From Brachionus koreanus (lineage: Eukaryota > Rotifera > Eurotatoria > Ploima > Brachionidae): a DNA stretch of 64,000 bases. The position numbers and the translations under genes are program-made. Of the stretch, positions 23,179-34,200 are shown piece by piece. Position 1 is the stretch's first letter; every line of letters begins with the position of its first letter. The stretch spans positions 542,018-606,017 of the forward strand of contig PJRA01000498.1 in assembly GCA_016987375.1 (NCBI GenBank), written 5' to 3'. Under the pieces are notes generated by a model. That model was given only the letters and a program-made list of their open reading frames with translations, did not search any database and was not told the DNA's origin.

Positions 23179-23585
23179 GACACACAATACATTTTTATTT
23201 TGTTTTATTAATTTTCTAGATTTTTTTTTTTTAATAAAATTATTTTATTATTTGAATTTATGAAATTTCCCTAAAAAACAGCTTCAAATATTTAAACTAA
23301 TAAATAATTGAATAATCTTTTATGTTTTTTTTTCTCTTTGAACACGATCGATAAGAACTTTTGGGCCACTTAACTTTCGATCGATTTAAAAATACTTTGA
23401 TAGATGTCTACAAGGATTTAAGATTTTTTTTAAGATTTACTAAGGAAATAAATTTTAAGCATCGATTTTTTTACTTATTGTCTTGGGTTTATTAAGCTAA
23501 GTTTTCTTCTTTTTTGGCCATAATATTTTCCTGTTTCGTGTTTTTCAAGTCAAGAAAATTAAATTTTTTTTGAACAGAAAAAATT
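23179..23585. other. FKBP2 3' flank and intergenic region
   Basis: A+T-rich. A candidate polyadenylation signal (AATAAAA) lies near 23233. A CGATCGAT-type run with local symmetry lies near 23346-23384. No gene seen. Confidence 0.4.
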
Positions 23586-24179
23586 ATGGATGAAAACAAA
23601 CGAAACATGTACATAGGCTTGGCTGTCGGCTTTGGATCCTTTATAGGTCTCATGGTAGTCTTATGCCTTATATGGAATTGCCTTTGTGGAAAGTAAGCTT
23701 CATTTTTTTGTAAAATTCAAATCCCCAGTCAGAACTAGTTTGAAGACAATTTATCAAAATTTTGTTTTTATTCATTGATAAAATCTTTTTGGCATAAATT
23801 AATTAAATATTTAATTTTTTTTATTTTTTTAAAATAATTAAAAACTGCTGAATCGTGTTTTTTTTTCAATTTTTTTAAACTAAAAACAATTTAAAAAAAA
23901 AAGACAAAAAGTCAGATTTTTAAAATTTTAAATTGTTTTTCTTTTGACTTGGGCTAAAGAAAATAGATTTAGATTTTTATGTCACCGAGTAGGAGCTAAA
24001 TTAAAAATTTATTTCTTTATCAACGATTTTAGTAGGGAAAAATAAAAAAAAACAAAAAATAAAGTATTTTTTAATTTTTTTAATCAATAATTTAAAGATT
24101 TTTTTGTGGTGATGACAGCTCAATGGAAACAGTGGTTCCGAAAACAAACAAAAGTCAAGTAGCAACTAAAAAAAAATAG
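23586..24179 (+). CDS. 55-residue single-pass membrane micropeptide, two exons
   Basis: Exon 1 (23586-23692) and exon 2 (24119-24179) join with GT-AG ends and matching phase across a 426-nt intron. The protein starts MDENKRNMYIGLAVGFG, has one hydrophobic segment of about 22 residues (from IGLAVGFGS to LCLIWNCLCG) and ends in a basic, Thr/Lys-rich tail (VVPKTNKSQVATKKK). The charge pattern, with CxC-type cysteines at the inner face, looks like a small single-pass membrane protein, perhaps palmitoylated. I do not recognise the family. Support comes from the clean splice sites, the start context, a distinct drop in A+T content inside the exons and the hydrophobicity. Each exon is short, so some risk of chance remains. 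Confidence 0.65.
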
Positions 24180-24287
24180 ATTCGTCAAGATTTAATGAAA
24201 AATAGATTTTCTAATTAAATTTTTTATTAATTTTTTTATCTAATATACAAATAAAATTTATTTAAAATAAAATAGAATTTTTAGAAT

Positions 24288-24784
24288 TTATTGCCCTCCA
24301 GGAAAAGTTTTGTTCATTTCTTCGACATACTGAGTCATTGTACTTAGAACAGCAGTGCGTCTCTTTTGAGGAAAAGAATAGAATTCAGGTGGTCCATTTG
24401 GATCTGTTTCCCATCTAGACTGCTTAATTACATGAGGATGGCCACGGTAAGTGGACATTATTTCCAAAGTGTGACGACTTTTCGGGTTCTCTAGGTCATC
24501 AGTTCCGAAAATATTCGGCGATTCATCACTAGGCTTTTCCCAAGTGTAATCCACAATTTGTTTTGAATCATTTGTAGCTAAATTTTTCTTAAAATAATCA
24601 ATACTCTTAAGAACAGTATGCGAAACATGAGTCACATCAATTGGTGCATCAGGATGATTTTTTTTTAAATCTCTTTAGTAAAAAAAAAATTTTTTTAAAT
24701 AATTTTTTTAAACTTTTAAAATTCAACTCACTCTAGATAAGTTAGTTTAAAAGCTCCAAAACTTCCGAATGACTTATCTGCCAT
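24288..24784 (-). CDS. Conserved small protein, probable ciliary/axonemal, 145 residues
   Basis: Exon 1 is 24784-24732 and exon 2 is 24672-24288, with matching phase. The protein opens MADKSFGSFGAFKLTYLEDL. Its middle and end are rich in residues typical of strongly conserved proteins: TWEKPSDESPNIFGTDDL, KSRHTLEIMSTYRGHPHVI, RWETDPNGPPEFYSFPQKRR and QYVEEMNKTFPGG. There is no signal peptide or membrane segment. I cannot name the family. The pro/aromatic/charged short-motif style is like microtubule-inner or axonemal proteins. Context supports this: the gene is divergent from TTC8/BBS8 with an X-box about 80 bp upstream of its ATG. The gene model is firm; the ciliary role is inferred. Confidence 0.8.
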
Positions 24785-24863
24785 AATAATAAAACTGTCG
24801 TAAAATTTATTTAATAAAAAAATATATAAATTCGTATAAATTTGTCAAAAGTAAGTTTTACTC

Positions 24864-24879
24864 GGTTACCATGGCAACC
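24864..24879. promoter_or_regulatory. RFX X-box between TTC8 and its divergent neighbour
   Basis: GGTTACCATGGCAACC fits the X-box consensus GTNRCC-N0-3-RGYAAC exactly (GTTACC AT GGCAAC). RFX factors use this site to drive ciliary genes, and bbs-8 is a known X-box target in nematodes. It lies about 80 bp from the minus-strand ATG (24784) and about 94 bp from the TTC8 ATG (24973), the usual distance. The ATG inside the motif opens a frame that reads toward TTC8, but homology starts only at 24973. Confidence 0.88.
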
Positions 24880-24972
24880 GCATATCAATTCAAATGTCAA
24901 GGACGAATTTTAATATATTTTTTTTTATTAGTTATTATTAATAGAATATTTAAATTTTTTTCTAAAATAAAA

Positions 24973-27900
24973 ATGGATCCATTGTTCATGGCCTGCAGTC
25001 TTTTCCGTAGACGTAAGTTTGAAGAATGCACAAAAATTTGCTCACAGATTTTAGAAAAAAATCCTTACGACCAGGTAGAAATTTATTTAAAAAAAAATTA
25101 AAAAAATAAAAAAGTTCTAAAAATTATCCAAGTCAGCATGGGTGCTCAAAATGCGAGCCTTATCGGAACAAGTTTACATTGATGAAATAGAAATGGATGA
25201 TGATGGCATAGCTGAGATGCTTGACGAAAATGCAGTAGCTCAGATAAGTCGACCAGGCACGAGCTTGAAAGCGCCCGGCTCATCGCAGAACTCGCTTAGC
25301 ATGGCTATGAGACCAGTTAGTCAGAGCGGAAGGCCTCTGAGCGGTGCAGTGAGACCAGGCACGCAGTCAAACCGACCCGGCACAATGGAACAAGCGATTC
25401 GGACACCTCGATCAGCTTACACAGCCAGGCCACTCACCAGTTCGTCGTCCAGATTTGTTCGTCTAGGCACAGCGTCTATGCTCTCATCACCTGACCAATT
25501 TATAAATTTATCTCGGCTTAATTTTACAAAATACGCCGAAATACCATCACTGGCCAAGCCACTATTCGAGTACATCTTTTATCATGAGAATGATGTGAGA
25601 AATGCGCTTCAAATGGCTGCTCTTGCCACCGAAGCGTCTCAATTCGACGACTGGTGGTGGAAGGTTCAATTAGGCAAATGCTACTACCGGTTAGGTCTTT
25701 TTCGCGAGGCTGAAAAACAATTTATCTCAGCGTTAAAACAAAATCCAACAATAGATGTTTTTCTTTATTTGTCAAAAATTTATGTCAAGCTAGACCAGCC
25801 TTTGAATTCAATAAATCGGCTCAAAGAAGCTAATCAAAAGTTTCCGTATGAGGTGAGCATTTTGCAAGCAATGGCCCGGGTTCACGAAGCTATGGGCGAT
25901 ATGAATGAGTGCATGAAATATTATAGAGAAGTATTACAAACAGACAGCACTAATGTAGAAGCCATTGCTTGTATAGCGACAAACTATTTCTATAGTGATC
26001 AACCGGAGGTGGCGCTCAAGTTCTATCGGCGTTTATTACAAATGGGTGTGTACAATAGTGAGATTTTCAATAATATTGGCCTATGTTGTTTTTACGCCCA
26101 ACAGTACGACTTAATTTTGTCGTGTTTTGAGCGAGCGATCACACTAGCAACTAACGATATACAAATAGCGGATATTTGGTACAATTTAGGACATGTGGCT
26201 CTGGGTGTCGGCGATAGCAGCTTAGCCTATCAATGCTTTAGGCTGTGCTTAATTTATAATAATGATAGCATAGAAGCCTATAATAATTTGGGGGTTTTGG
26301 AAATGGCTCATGGCCGAAATGAACTTGCCAAGTCTTTTTTTCAAGCTGCTCAAAGCCTAGGATCGAATATCTTCGAACCTAATTTTAATAATGCCTATCT
26401 TGCTTATACGGTAAGAGTTTATCTTTTATTTGTGCCAATTAAAATTATTATTTTTATTATTATTATTAAAATATAATTTAGGCATAGCCTAATCCTCCCT
26501 TTCAGTCACATGAAAATATTTTTGAATAACAGAACTATTTATATTAGAAAAAAATGTTAAAAAAGATTAGAGTTAAATTTTAAATTTTAGTAATAGTAGT
26601 AAAGTTGAACTGCAACTCGGAAAAATACCCAAGCAGAGTTCTAATTAACTATAGCAATCGCTTCTTTTTTCACAATCCATTCATCCAGTTTCGGCAAATT
26701 GAAGTTTATGATCAAATTTTCATGATATAGCATACATGTTAAACCATAGCCAAGTATTGTGCAAAATTATTTTATTTTATTTATTCTCCTTATTCACTCC
26801 TTGTGGAGCATAGGGTCATTACTGTTTCATTTCTACTCAAGTTGATTTCCTTGAGTTTCTGTCTTCATGATTTTTTGGTAACTTTTTTTGACTATCCCTA
26901 AAACCGGACACGGATTTTTTTTCTAAAGCTAAAATACGGACTAACATGCTCATAAAGTAAAATTTGGTTATTCAAAAAATTAGGCATTGGGAAATTTCAT
27001 ACAAAGCTTTCAATACAAAAAGTAAAAAATCTTACAACTTTTGTTCTAATTGACAAAAATTTGTCCTGCAAATCAAAAAAAGTGAAACAAATGTTGTTTC
27101 ATCTAAAGTGCAAGTCTGCAAAATCTGTACAATCTCTACAAAATTCCACTACATATTTGTTTCCCTATGTTTCATATGCAGAACAAATTTTTGTCTAAAA
27201 GGGTTCGTGTCGGTATTTTAGGCGACGTGTCCGGCAGTCAGAATCCGGATTTTTGGGATAGCCACTTTTTTTATAATTCCTGGACGGCAGGTAGTTAGCC
27301 TGACGCTCTTGCAGTCAGAGTTGAATGAGGATTTGAATCCTCAAGCACCTGATTGATGTCGGATGCTAGAACCATTTCACCGATCGTGCAAAATTAATGT
27401 TAAATAAGATTAAATTTTAAATTTTGCTGTGAATTTGTTAAAAAAAAATAAAAAAGAGAAATTTTTTTTTGAATTTTTTTCATAAAAATTTCTAGCATTC
27501 TATTAGATCGTGCATGAAACACTTCGAAATTTAATTATCAATTAACATATTTAATTTTTTTATACTATCTAATATTTAAAATTTTTGATTAAATTTTATT
27601 TTAAATTCCTTAAAGACTTTCCTAAATTTTATGACTTGATTGAAATTTTTAAATATATAGCTAAAATATTGCATGGAACTTGTGATTGACTTTTTATAAA
27701 AATTTCTAATTATATAATCTATTAGATTGAGTAAGCAAAAAAAAAGATTTAATTAATTTTAATTAAAACATTTTCAAATTGCTTAATAATAATTTTATTC
27801 ACATATTTATATAATATACTTTTGGCTCAAATCCTTGACTTTGTCAACTATTTTTCAGACTGAGGATTGTTTAAAAAAAAAGACATAATTTAGGAAAGTA

Positions 27901-28101
27901 AAAATTTATCTATAAATAGAATAAAAAAATGATATTTTAAATTTTAATTTTAATTCACAACAATTAATCTACTTTTGTTTTTAGACTGGAGATCTTCAAA
28001 CAAGTTACCAATGCTTAAAAAAATCAATTGAAATATTTCCAAATCATGCAAATACAAAAGAATTATTGAAAGAATTGGAACAAAAATTTTCTGTATTGTA
28101 G
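24973..28101 (+). CDS. TTC8: BBSome subunit TTC8/BBS8 (TPR protein), three exons
   Basis: TTC8 is one of the eight BBSome subunits that carry membrane proteins to and from cilia. Exons are 24973-25074, 25133-26410 and 27985-28101, with all phases closing. The first residues MDPLFMACSLFRRRKFEEC and NPYDQ, then the linker VYIDEIEMDDDGIAEM, RPGTSLK, RPGTMEQAIRTPRSAYTARP and RFVRLGTASML, are near-diagnostic of TTC8. TPR repeats follow (DWWWKVQLGKCYYRLGLFRE, VEAIACIATNYFYSDQPE, NIGLCCFYAQQYD, WYNLGHVALGVGD, EAYNNLGVLEMAHGR). The last exon gives TGDLQTSYQCLKKSIEIFP and ends KFSVL. Intron 1 is 58 nt. Intron 2 (1.57 kb) carries a MITE and a SINE-like piece. Expression is probably driven by the X-box upstream. 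The terminal exon has a diverged second copy at 55087-55170. Confidence 0.97.
26883..27272. repeat. MITE with inverted ends in TTC8 intron 2
   Basis: The left end reads TTTTTGACTATCCCTAAAAC and then CGGA. The right end is the reverse complement of TTTTTTTGGCTATCCCAAAA followed by ATCCGGA. A second inner motif, CGGACACG, is also mirrored. The interior is A+T-rich with no ORF. A non-autonomous DNA transposon is the simplest reading; I could not fix a target duplication. Confidence 0.7.
27279..27390 (+). repeat. tRNA-derived SINE-like segment
   Basis: A pol III-like layout. TAGTTAGCCTGACG resembles an A box, and about 40 nt on GAGGATTTGAATCCTC contains GATTTGAATCC, near the B-box consensus GGTTCGANTCC, inside a perfect 5-bp T-arm-like stem. 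Acceptor-stem pairing is not evident, so it is not a functional tRNA. It abuts the MITE in TTC8 intron 2. Confidence 0.5.
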
Positions 28102-28251
28102 TCAGTAAGATGGTCGGGTGTACATTTTGGGTTCAGTTGGAGCAAAACGTGCACCTGGTCTAGTGTACAAAGGCTGATATAGCATAAGCACGCAAACAAT
28201 TAATAAAATTATCAAAATAAATTTTGTAATAAATTGAATCATTTTTTTCAT
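28102..28251 (-). CDS. 49-residue membrane micropeptide, tail-to-tail with TTC8
   Basis: A single uninterrupted frame starts MKKMIQFITKFILIILLIVC, giving a basic N-terminus and one hydrophobic segment of about 20 residues. It ends with a Pro/Arg/Tyr tail in which YTRP occurs twice (LYTRPGARFAP and MYTRPSY). Its TGA (28104-28102) directly abuts the TTC8 TAG (28099-28101), so the two genes converge with no spacer and their 3' UTRs must overlap. The frame is markedly less A+T-rich than nearby non-coding DNA. Short signal-anchor proteins of this type exist in several complexes, but I do not recognise this one. It could be a chance ORF, though the composition and repeated motif argue against that. 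Confidence 0.6.
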   Translation of the reverse strand: MKKMIQFITKFILIILLIVCVLMLYQPLYTRPGARFAPTEPKMYTRPSY

Positions 28252-28841
28252 TTAAGGTGAAGTATTTTCTTAAATCCTCTTTAAATACTTGAGAAAATTT
28301 TTTTTAAGAAACATCGTAGTTATTTTGTGTATTTATTTTTTTTTTTTTACAAATAAAATTAGAAATAAAATCTGGATTTGAGTTTTAATTTTAACTTAGA
28401 AAAATACGTCTCTCAAATATAATGAAAAAGGCTTTTATTTTTGCTAGTAGCAAATTTATTTATTATTTATTTGTATTTACTGTACCGAGCTAATACTCCT
28501 GCAGAAAATTAAAATCAAAATAGATTTAGTAAGAAAGTAAAGAAATATTAAAAGTACTTGTAATGAAACCAAGTTACAGGATACATATGTTTATATATCT
28601 AATGACTCAGCGGAAAAAAGAGAAATGGTTAAGGAACAATTATTTCTTGTAAGAAAAAATTAATTTTTTTAATAATATAATGAATGATTTATTTTTTCTA
28701 GTAGTTCATTTAGTTGTAACGTTTCGGAAATACAAAACGTGCACACTATCTTTAGACGTGGTTTTCTACCCCAAATTTGTAATTTGCATATATGAAAACC
28801 GCTTTTTTTGAGTTTTTTGATCAATCCAAATATATGCCAAA

Positions 28842-28990
28842 GCCCGTATAGCCCAGCGGTTTGTGTGTTAGTCATGCAAACAGAGGATTGAGGGCTCAAA
28901 AATCTTCAAAATATCTCCGCAATACTGGGCGCATGTTTAAACCCCTTTCATCAAAAAATGGGGGAACGGTTTAGACTGGGTAAAATTTAC
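28842..28990 (+). repeat. Possible tRNA-derived SINE
   Basis: GCCCGTATAGCCCAGCGGTT looks like a tRNA 5' end with an A box (TAGCCCAGCGGT). About 45 nt on, GAGGATTGAGGGCTC is a poor B-box/T-arm match. What follows (GGTTTAGACTGGGTAAAATT and onward) is unique here. It is not a functional tRNA. Confidence 0.4.
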
Positions 28991-29526
28991 AGTGTAGATG
29001 ATCAACTCGATTAAGTAGCCTCTGTGTGTGATCGAAACAATATTCTAAATATTATTCTTCAATAATAACACTATGATTTGATTGTTGCATTTGATATTTT
29101 TTAATAAAATTTTGGTATTTTTCACAATTTGATATGAAGTTCTCAAAATAGTTCTACTAAGATCTTTTGTCTTTTATCTCTTTATTTAAAAAAAAAAAAA
29201 AAGATGATAATGTAATTTCAAAAATCTTTTAATTTATTTAGGTTTAATTTTAGTAATTACTAAAATTAATTTTGTCTTTATTAATTAAGTGAAAAACTTG
29301 CAAAATAAAAACAAAAAGTTGTATAATAATTAATTAATTATTTAAAATTTAAATTTTTATTTATTAAAAAAAAAAACAATTTTTTTTATACTCAAAAACA
29401 GGATTTTTTTACTGAAGGGGTCCAAAAAACTCCTTTAATTTAGGCGAGCTTAATTTGTTTCCATTACATTACCTAATTTGACACTTTGTTATGTAGATTT
29501 TGGAGATGAAACAAGCTCAATGCTTG

Positions 29527-29821
29527 TGTCATACCCATTAGGTATGATATCTAAATAAAATTAAATTAGAAAACAAATTTATTATTTAGAAAGATGTCAC
29601 TTAGATAATCTTTTAAAATTCTTATTTTTATTATGTAATATTATTCTCGCATATTCAATATTGTTAACGCATAATATTTTAACTTTAATAATAATTTTTG
29701 TTTATAAATAAACTAACTTGACACAGTCTAAAGATATATAGAAAAGTGTCTTTTGACAAAGTCAAGCAAAACATAAAAGTTGTTTTAATTGACAATTGAT
29801 CGCGCAGTAGTGAGCGCGACA
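29527..29821 (+). repeat. 5' LTR of Gypsy element 2
   Basis: It begins TGTCATACCCATTAGG, with an internal ATACC/GGTAT symmetry, and ends GAGCGCGACA. It is placed by the TG...CA ends, the primer-binding candidate TGGTGGCAGCGG 4 nt downstream (29826) and the target duplication CTTG (29523-29526 and 34598-34601). A TATAAATAAAC-like motif lies near 29703. Only the last 24 bp recur at the 3' end of the element. Confidence 0.75.
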
Positions 29822-30071
29822 TATTTGGTGGCAGCGGTGCTTGAAGTATAGCCAGCGGACACCAGGTAAAGTCTTTCTCTTGTTAGTCAGGAACTAATCG
29901 CCTGAAAAGAGTTCGCGGTAAACACCATAACTGGTGGTACCTAAAGGGTATAACCGGATTCGGATCAGCCGATCGTGAGGTCAGATTTTTCTTTCCCAAT
30001 TGGGCGACCAGTGGTTATTGGAACCAACAGGGGCAAACAAGCTGACCAGGAAGTGTTTTCCGCAGAGAAGC

Positions 30072-31229
30072 ATGGATTTCAGCGGAGCCAAAGGACTTTT
30101 CAAGACATTAGCGTGGTATTGTCGCGAGGGTCAAACATTTGACGAAGCAGCGTTTGAACGTTTTAAAAGGGACAAATCGGATATTTACAGGAACTTGCAG
30201 AAATTTGAACCAAGTTTTGAGTTAAATCACGTGAGAACTTTTGTGGAAGCGTATTTATCAAAGACAGACGAGAAGAAATTGTCTGACCAGGAGTTAAAAT
30301 TAATTGGACACCATCAAAGGCACTCAATTTTTATGGACAGTGACATTTTAGACGAGCTAAAAACAAAATTGTTTGGTCAAATGGAAAGCAAAGATTACAA
30401 AGAGTCGAACAAAATAAATACAATTACATCGATAATCAGCAATATCGAACCATTGACAGGAAAAGAAGATGACGTTGATGAGTGGTTTAATCAATTTGAT
30501 AGAATTGCATTTGCAAATGGATGGTCAAAAGACGAGAAAGGTAGAAAGCTACCAGTTTGGTTTAAAGAACGAGCATTAAGCATTTGGTACGATATGAATG
30601 ATGACGAAAAACATAGCTATGAAAAAGTTCGCGCAAAATTGATCGAGAAAATTGATAGATCAAATAATATTTCGTATCTACAGGATTTCTTCAATAAAGT
30701 TCAAAAGAATGGCGAAAATGTTGATGATTACTCAATGGCTTTGAAGAAGGCTTTCAATAAAGCTTTTAAAGCAAGCAACAGTGAGGATGCAAGCAAAGCA
30801 TTACTTGGTCGATTCAGAACAGGTCTTATCCCTGAAATTCAAAGTATTATGTGCACGACAGAACCGAAAAGTTACGAAGAAGCAGTTGAGATGGCTAGTA
30901 AAATCGAAAAGTCACTTGAGTTAAAATTCAATAAATTATCAATTAACAGCGTCGAAAAACATAACAATTATGAAAATTACGATAAAAAAACGTATTCAAG
31001 ATCAAGACCAAGAACCATGAGAAGATCACCGACTCCGTTCAATAGAAATTCTACTAACGGAAAGTTCGATAGATCAAGGAGCAACTCTAGTAGCTCAAGG
31101 GCAAGTTCGCCACAACGAAATGTTTGTTATAATTGTAGAAAATCAGGACATATCGCAAAATATTGCAAGTCTAGAGTAAATACAAATAACTCTCGACATT
31201 TCAAAAGAAACGACAAGCATTTAAATTAG
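30072..31229 (+). CDS. Gypsy 2 Gag
   Basis: A nucleocapsid-type protein of about 385 residues. The ATG chosen gives MDFSGAKGLFKTL; the frame is open upstream but without an ATG. A retrotransposon gag core follows (VDEWFNQFDRIAFANGWS, KLPVWFKERALSIWYDM, YLQDFFNKVQKNGENVDDYS). After an Arg/Ser-rich linker comes one CCHC knuckle (CYNCRKSGHIAKYC). It ends HLN-stop directly after a slippery heptamer, so Pol is probably made by -1 frameshifting. Confidence 0.9.
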   Translation: MDFSGAKGLFKTLAWYCREGQTFDEAAFERFKRDKSDIYRNLQKFEPSFELNHVRTFVEAYLSKTDEKKLSDQELKLIGHHQRHSIFMDSDILDELKTKLFGQMESKDYKESNKINTITSIISNIEPLTGKEDDVDEWFNQFDRIAFANGWSKDEKGRKLPVWFKERALSIWYDMNDDEKHSYEKVRAKLIEKIDRSNNISYLQDFFNKVQKNGENVDDYSMALKKAFNKAFKASNSEDASKALLGRFRTGLIPEIQSIMCTTEPKSYEEAVEMASKIEKSLELKFNKLSINSVEKHNNYENYDKKTYSRSRPRTMRRSPTPFNRNSTNGKFDRSRSNSSSSRASSPQRNVCYNCRKSGHIAKYCKSRVNTNNSRHFKRNDKHLN

Positions 31230-31261
31230 ATCGCACTGGGGACGAGAGGGTATCTCCGGTG
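31220..31261 (+). promoter_or_regulatory. -1 programmed frameshift signal between gag and pol
   Basis: T TTA AAT (31220-31226) in the gag frame is a canonical X XXY YYZ slippery heptamer, and the gag TAG follows it directly. After a 7-nt spacer, CACTGGGGA (31234-31242) pairs over nine positions (two G-U) with TCTCCGGTG (31253-31261) across a 10-nt loop. Slipping one base back puts the ribosome in TTT AAA TTA GAT, the open pol frame. The pol frame overlaps gag by only about 40 nt, so there is no other place for the shift. Confidence 0.85.
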
Positions 31262-34200
31262 CTACACCATTTTAGCTTTAACCCTCAAAACGAAAATACA
31301 GCAACCTATGTCAAAATACAGCTTAATGGAGCAAAAGTAATTGCCGCACTGGACAGTGGTGCAGCCAAGACAATGATAAATACAAGTATAGCCAAAAGTT
31401 TGAAGCTTAAATCAATCAAGCCAGGATCCAAGGATACAAAATGGATATCTGCGAACGGAGGTGAATTGATTTCGAAAGGCAACGCATACGTGGATATTAG
31501 TCTTGGTGATTATTCGTTTAATCAAAAATGCGAAGTTATTGAAAATTTAACGGCTCAAGTATTACTTAGTACCGATATGTTATTAAGTCAAGGTGCAATA
31601 ATTGATTATAAAAATAAAAGATTAGCAATTGGTGGCACAATTGTTCCATTATTGGTGTATGGACGTCAAAAAGAAGCTTGTCTTTCGATCAATAAAGAAA
31701 TCGATATAGATCCAAATGTCCAAAAATTACTCTGGATTGATTTACCTTTCAAAACAAATAAACCAATTTTCGTCGAAGCGATCGATAAAACAGTAAATTG
31801 GAGAATACCAGATTATGTCACTTCATGTAAAAATGGAAAAGTCCCAATTTTTGTTGCGAATAAAAACCCGTTCACAGTAAAAATAAATCCCAAAACAGTT
31901 ATTGCTCACATAGAGGAAATTGATCGGGATATCGAGGTTCCTTGGAAAAGTGGAAACTACGAGAAGGTTGATGTGAAAAATTTAGTAAATTGGTCAAAAT
32001 CAAAATTAACCGAAAGTCAGAAAAAGAGATTGTTGAAACTTATCGAAAAATATAAAGACGTGTTCTCAAAAGGCGAAGGAGATATCGGATATTGTGACAA
32101 ATTCAAGTTTAAAATCGATACTGGCAATAGCAAACCAATTAAGCAGAGGGCGTATCGAGTCCCATATTCAAAACAGGACCAGATTGATAAAATGGTCGGA
32201 GACATGTTGAAGCAAGGAGTTGTATCAAAATCTAAAAGCCCATGGGCATCACCAGTAGTGTTGGTTAAGAAAAAGGATGGCTCCGAAAGGTTCTGCATCG
32301 ATTTTCGAAAGCTTAACTCCGTTACAGTTAAAGACAGTTATCCATTACCTTTAATCGAAGAAACCATCGACAAACTTACGAATGCAAAGTTTTACTCATC
32401 AATGGATTTGATAAGCGGTTATTGGCAGATGGCATTAGACGATGAATCGAAAAAGAAAACAGCGTTTATTACGCATAAAGGTTTGTACCAGTTTGAGGTG
32501 ATTCCGTTTGGTCTTAGTAACGCTGGAGCGGCATTCCAGAGGAATATGGAAATAATATTGGCAGACCTTGACAATGTTTTGGTTTACATAGACGACATTT
32601 TAGTATATAGTGAAAGATTTGAGGATCATTTGGATCATTTAGAAAAGTTGTTTCTAAGATTACGAGAAGCAAATTTAAAGCTTAAGACTACAAAATGCAG
32701 ATTTGGAGTCAATCAAGTCAAGTTTTTGGGATTTGTTATATCGCCTGAAGGAATTAAACCGCATGAAGAAAATATCAAAGCAGTAAAAGATTATCCAGTA
32801 CCAAAGAATCCAAAAGAAGTTAGACGATTTCTTGGTTTGGCATCACACTACAGAAAATTTATTCCTGGATACAGTACGCTAGCGGATCCAATCAATAAGC
32901 TTATAAAAAAAAATGTTAAATTTGAGTGGACAAGAACATGCGATGAAGGTTACAAAAAGATCATCGGTTGCCTTACCAGTCCCCCTTTATTAGCTTTCCC
33001 GGATTTTAGCAAGCAGTTTCATTTGGCAACAGATGCATCTGGAGTAGGATTAGGTGCAGTTTTATTTCAATATGATGATTCAGGAAACGAACGAGTAATC
33101 GCATACGCGAGTAGAAATTTGAGACCATCCGAAAGAAACTATCCAGCTATTGAATTAGAATGTTTAGCAATCGTATGGGCATGTGAACAGTTCAGACAAT
33201 ATTTATACGGCAGAAAATTTAGAATTGTTTCCGATCATAATCCATTGGCTTACTTAGAAAATATGCGAATGAAATCAACACGAATTCAAAAATGGAGATT
33301 ACAGTTGGCAGAGTACGACAAAGAGATAGTATACAGAAAAGGTTCAGAAAATGCCAATGCAGATGCTCTCTCCAGAATAGAAGCATTTTGTGTCGAAAAA
33401 AATGACAACATGGCAGATTTACAAAGAGAAGATGAACAACTTAAGAAAATTTTTGGTAAACTAGATGAAAAAGGAAAATACAATCGATATTTTGTTAAGA
33501 ACAATGTGTTGTACAAAAAATACGACAAATATCCAGCAAAATTAATGGTTCCTCAAAAGTTGGTTGCGCAAATTTTGCAATCATGTCACGAAGAATTAAG
33601 CGGCGGACATTTAGGTCTTAAACGTACGTATGGGAAAATTAGACAACGATATTTATGGAACAACATGGTTGAACATATTAAAAATTGGATACGATCGTGT
33701 AAGGTTTGTTCAAGCTCGAAAAACCCAAAAACAGCAAAAGCACATTTACTCCCAATTAATGAATTTAATAAACCATTCGACATGGTTGGGGTTGATATTT
33801 TAGGACCATTACCTGAAACTCCGAGAAGAAACAAATACATCTTAATCTTTACGGATTATTTATCAAAATGGGTTGAAGCATTTCCAATTAAAAACATTGA
33901 AGCAAAAACAATTGCAAAAATATTCATAGAAGAAATTATAACAAGACATTCAGCCCCAGGAAAGCTATTGTCTGATCAGGGTAGACAATTCACGTCAAGA
34001 CTAATTCAGGAAATTTGCAATTATATGAAGACAAAGAAATTGTCGACAACACCATATCATCCAGAAACAAACGGATTAACAGAAAGGTTTAACAAAACAA
34101 TTTGCCAAATTTTATCAACTTATTCAGATGAACATCAGTCAAATTGGGATGAATATATTAATGCATCACTTTTTGCGTACAGAACAAGTCACCACGAGAC

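Noticed and set aside
24871..25101. Start of TTC8 at the ATG inside the X-box
   Set aside because: The extra 34 residues are hydrophobic and unlike TTC8. Homology begins at MDPLFMAC (24973).
28842..28915. Functional tRNA gene
   Set aside because: An A-box-like start, but no acceptor-stem pairing, no anticodon arm and a poor B box. A SINE head is more likely.
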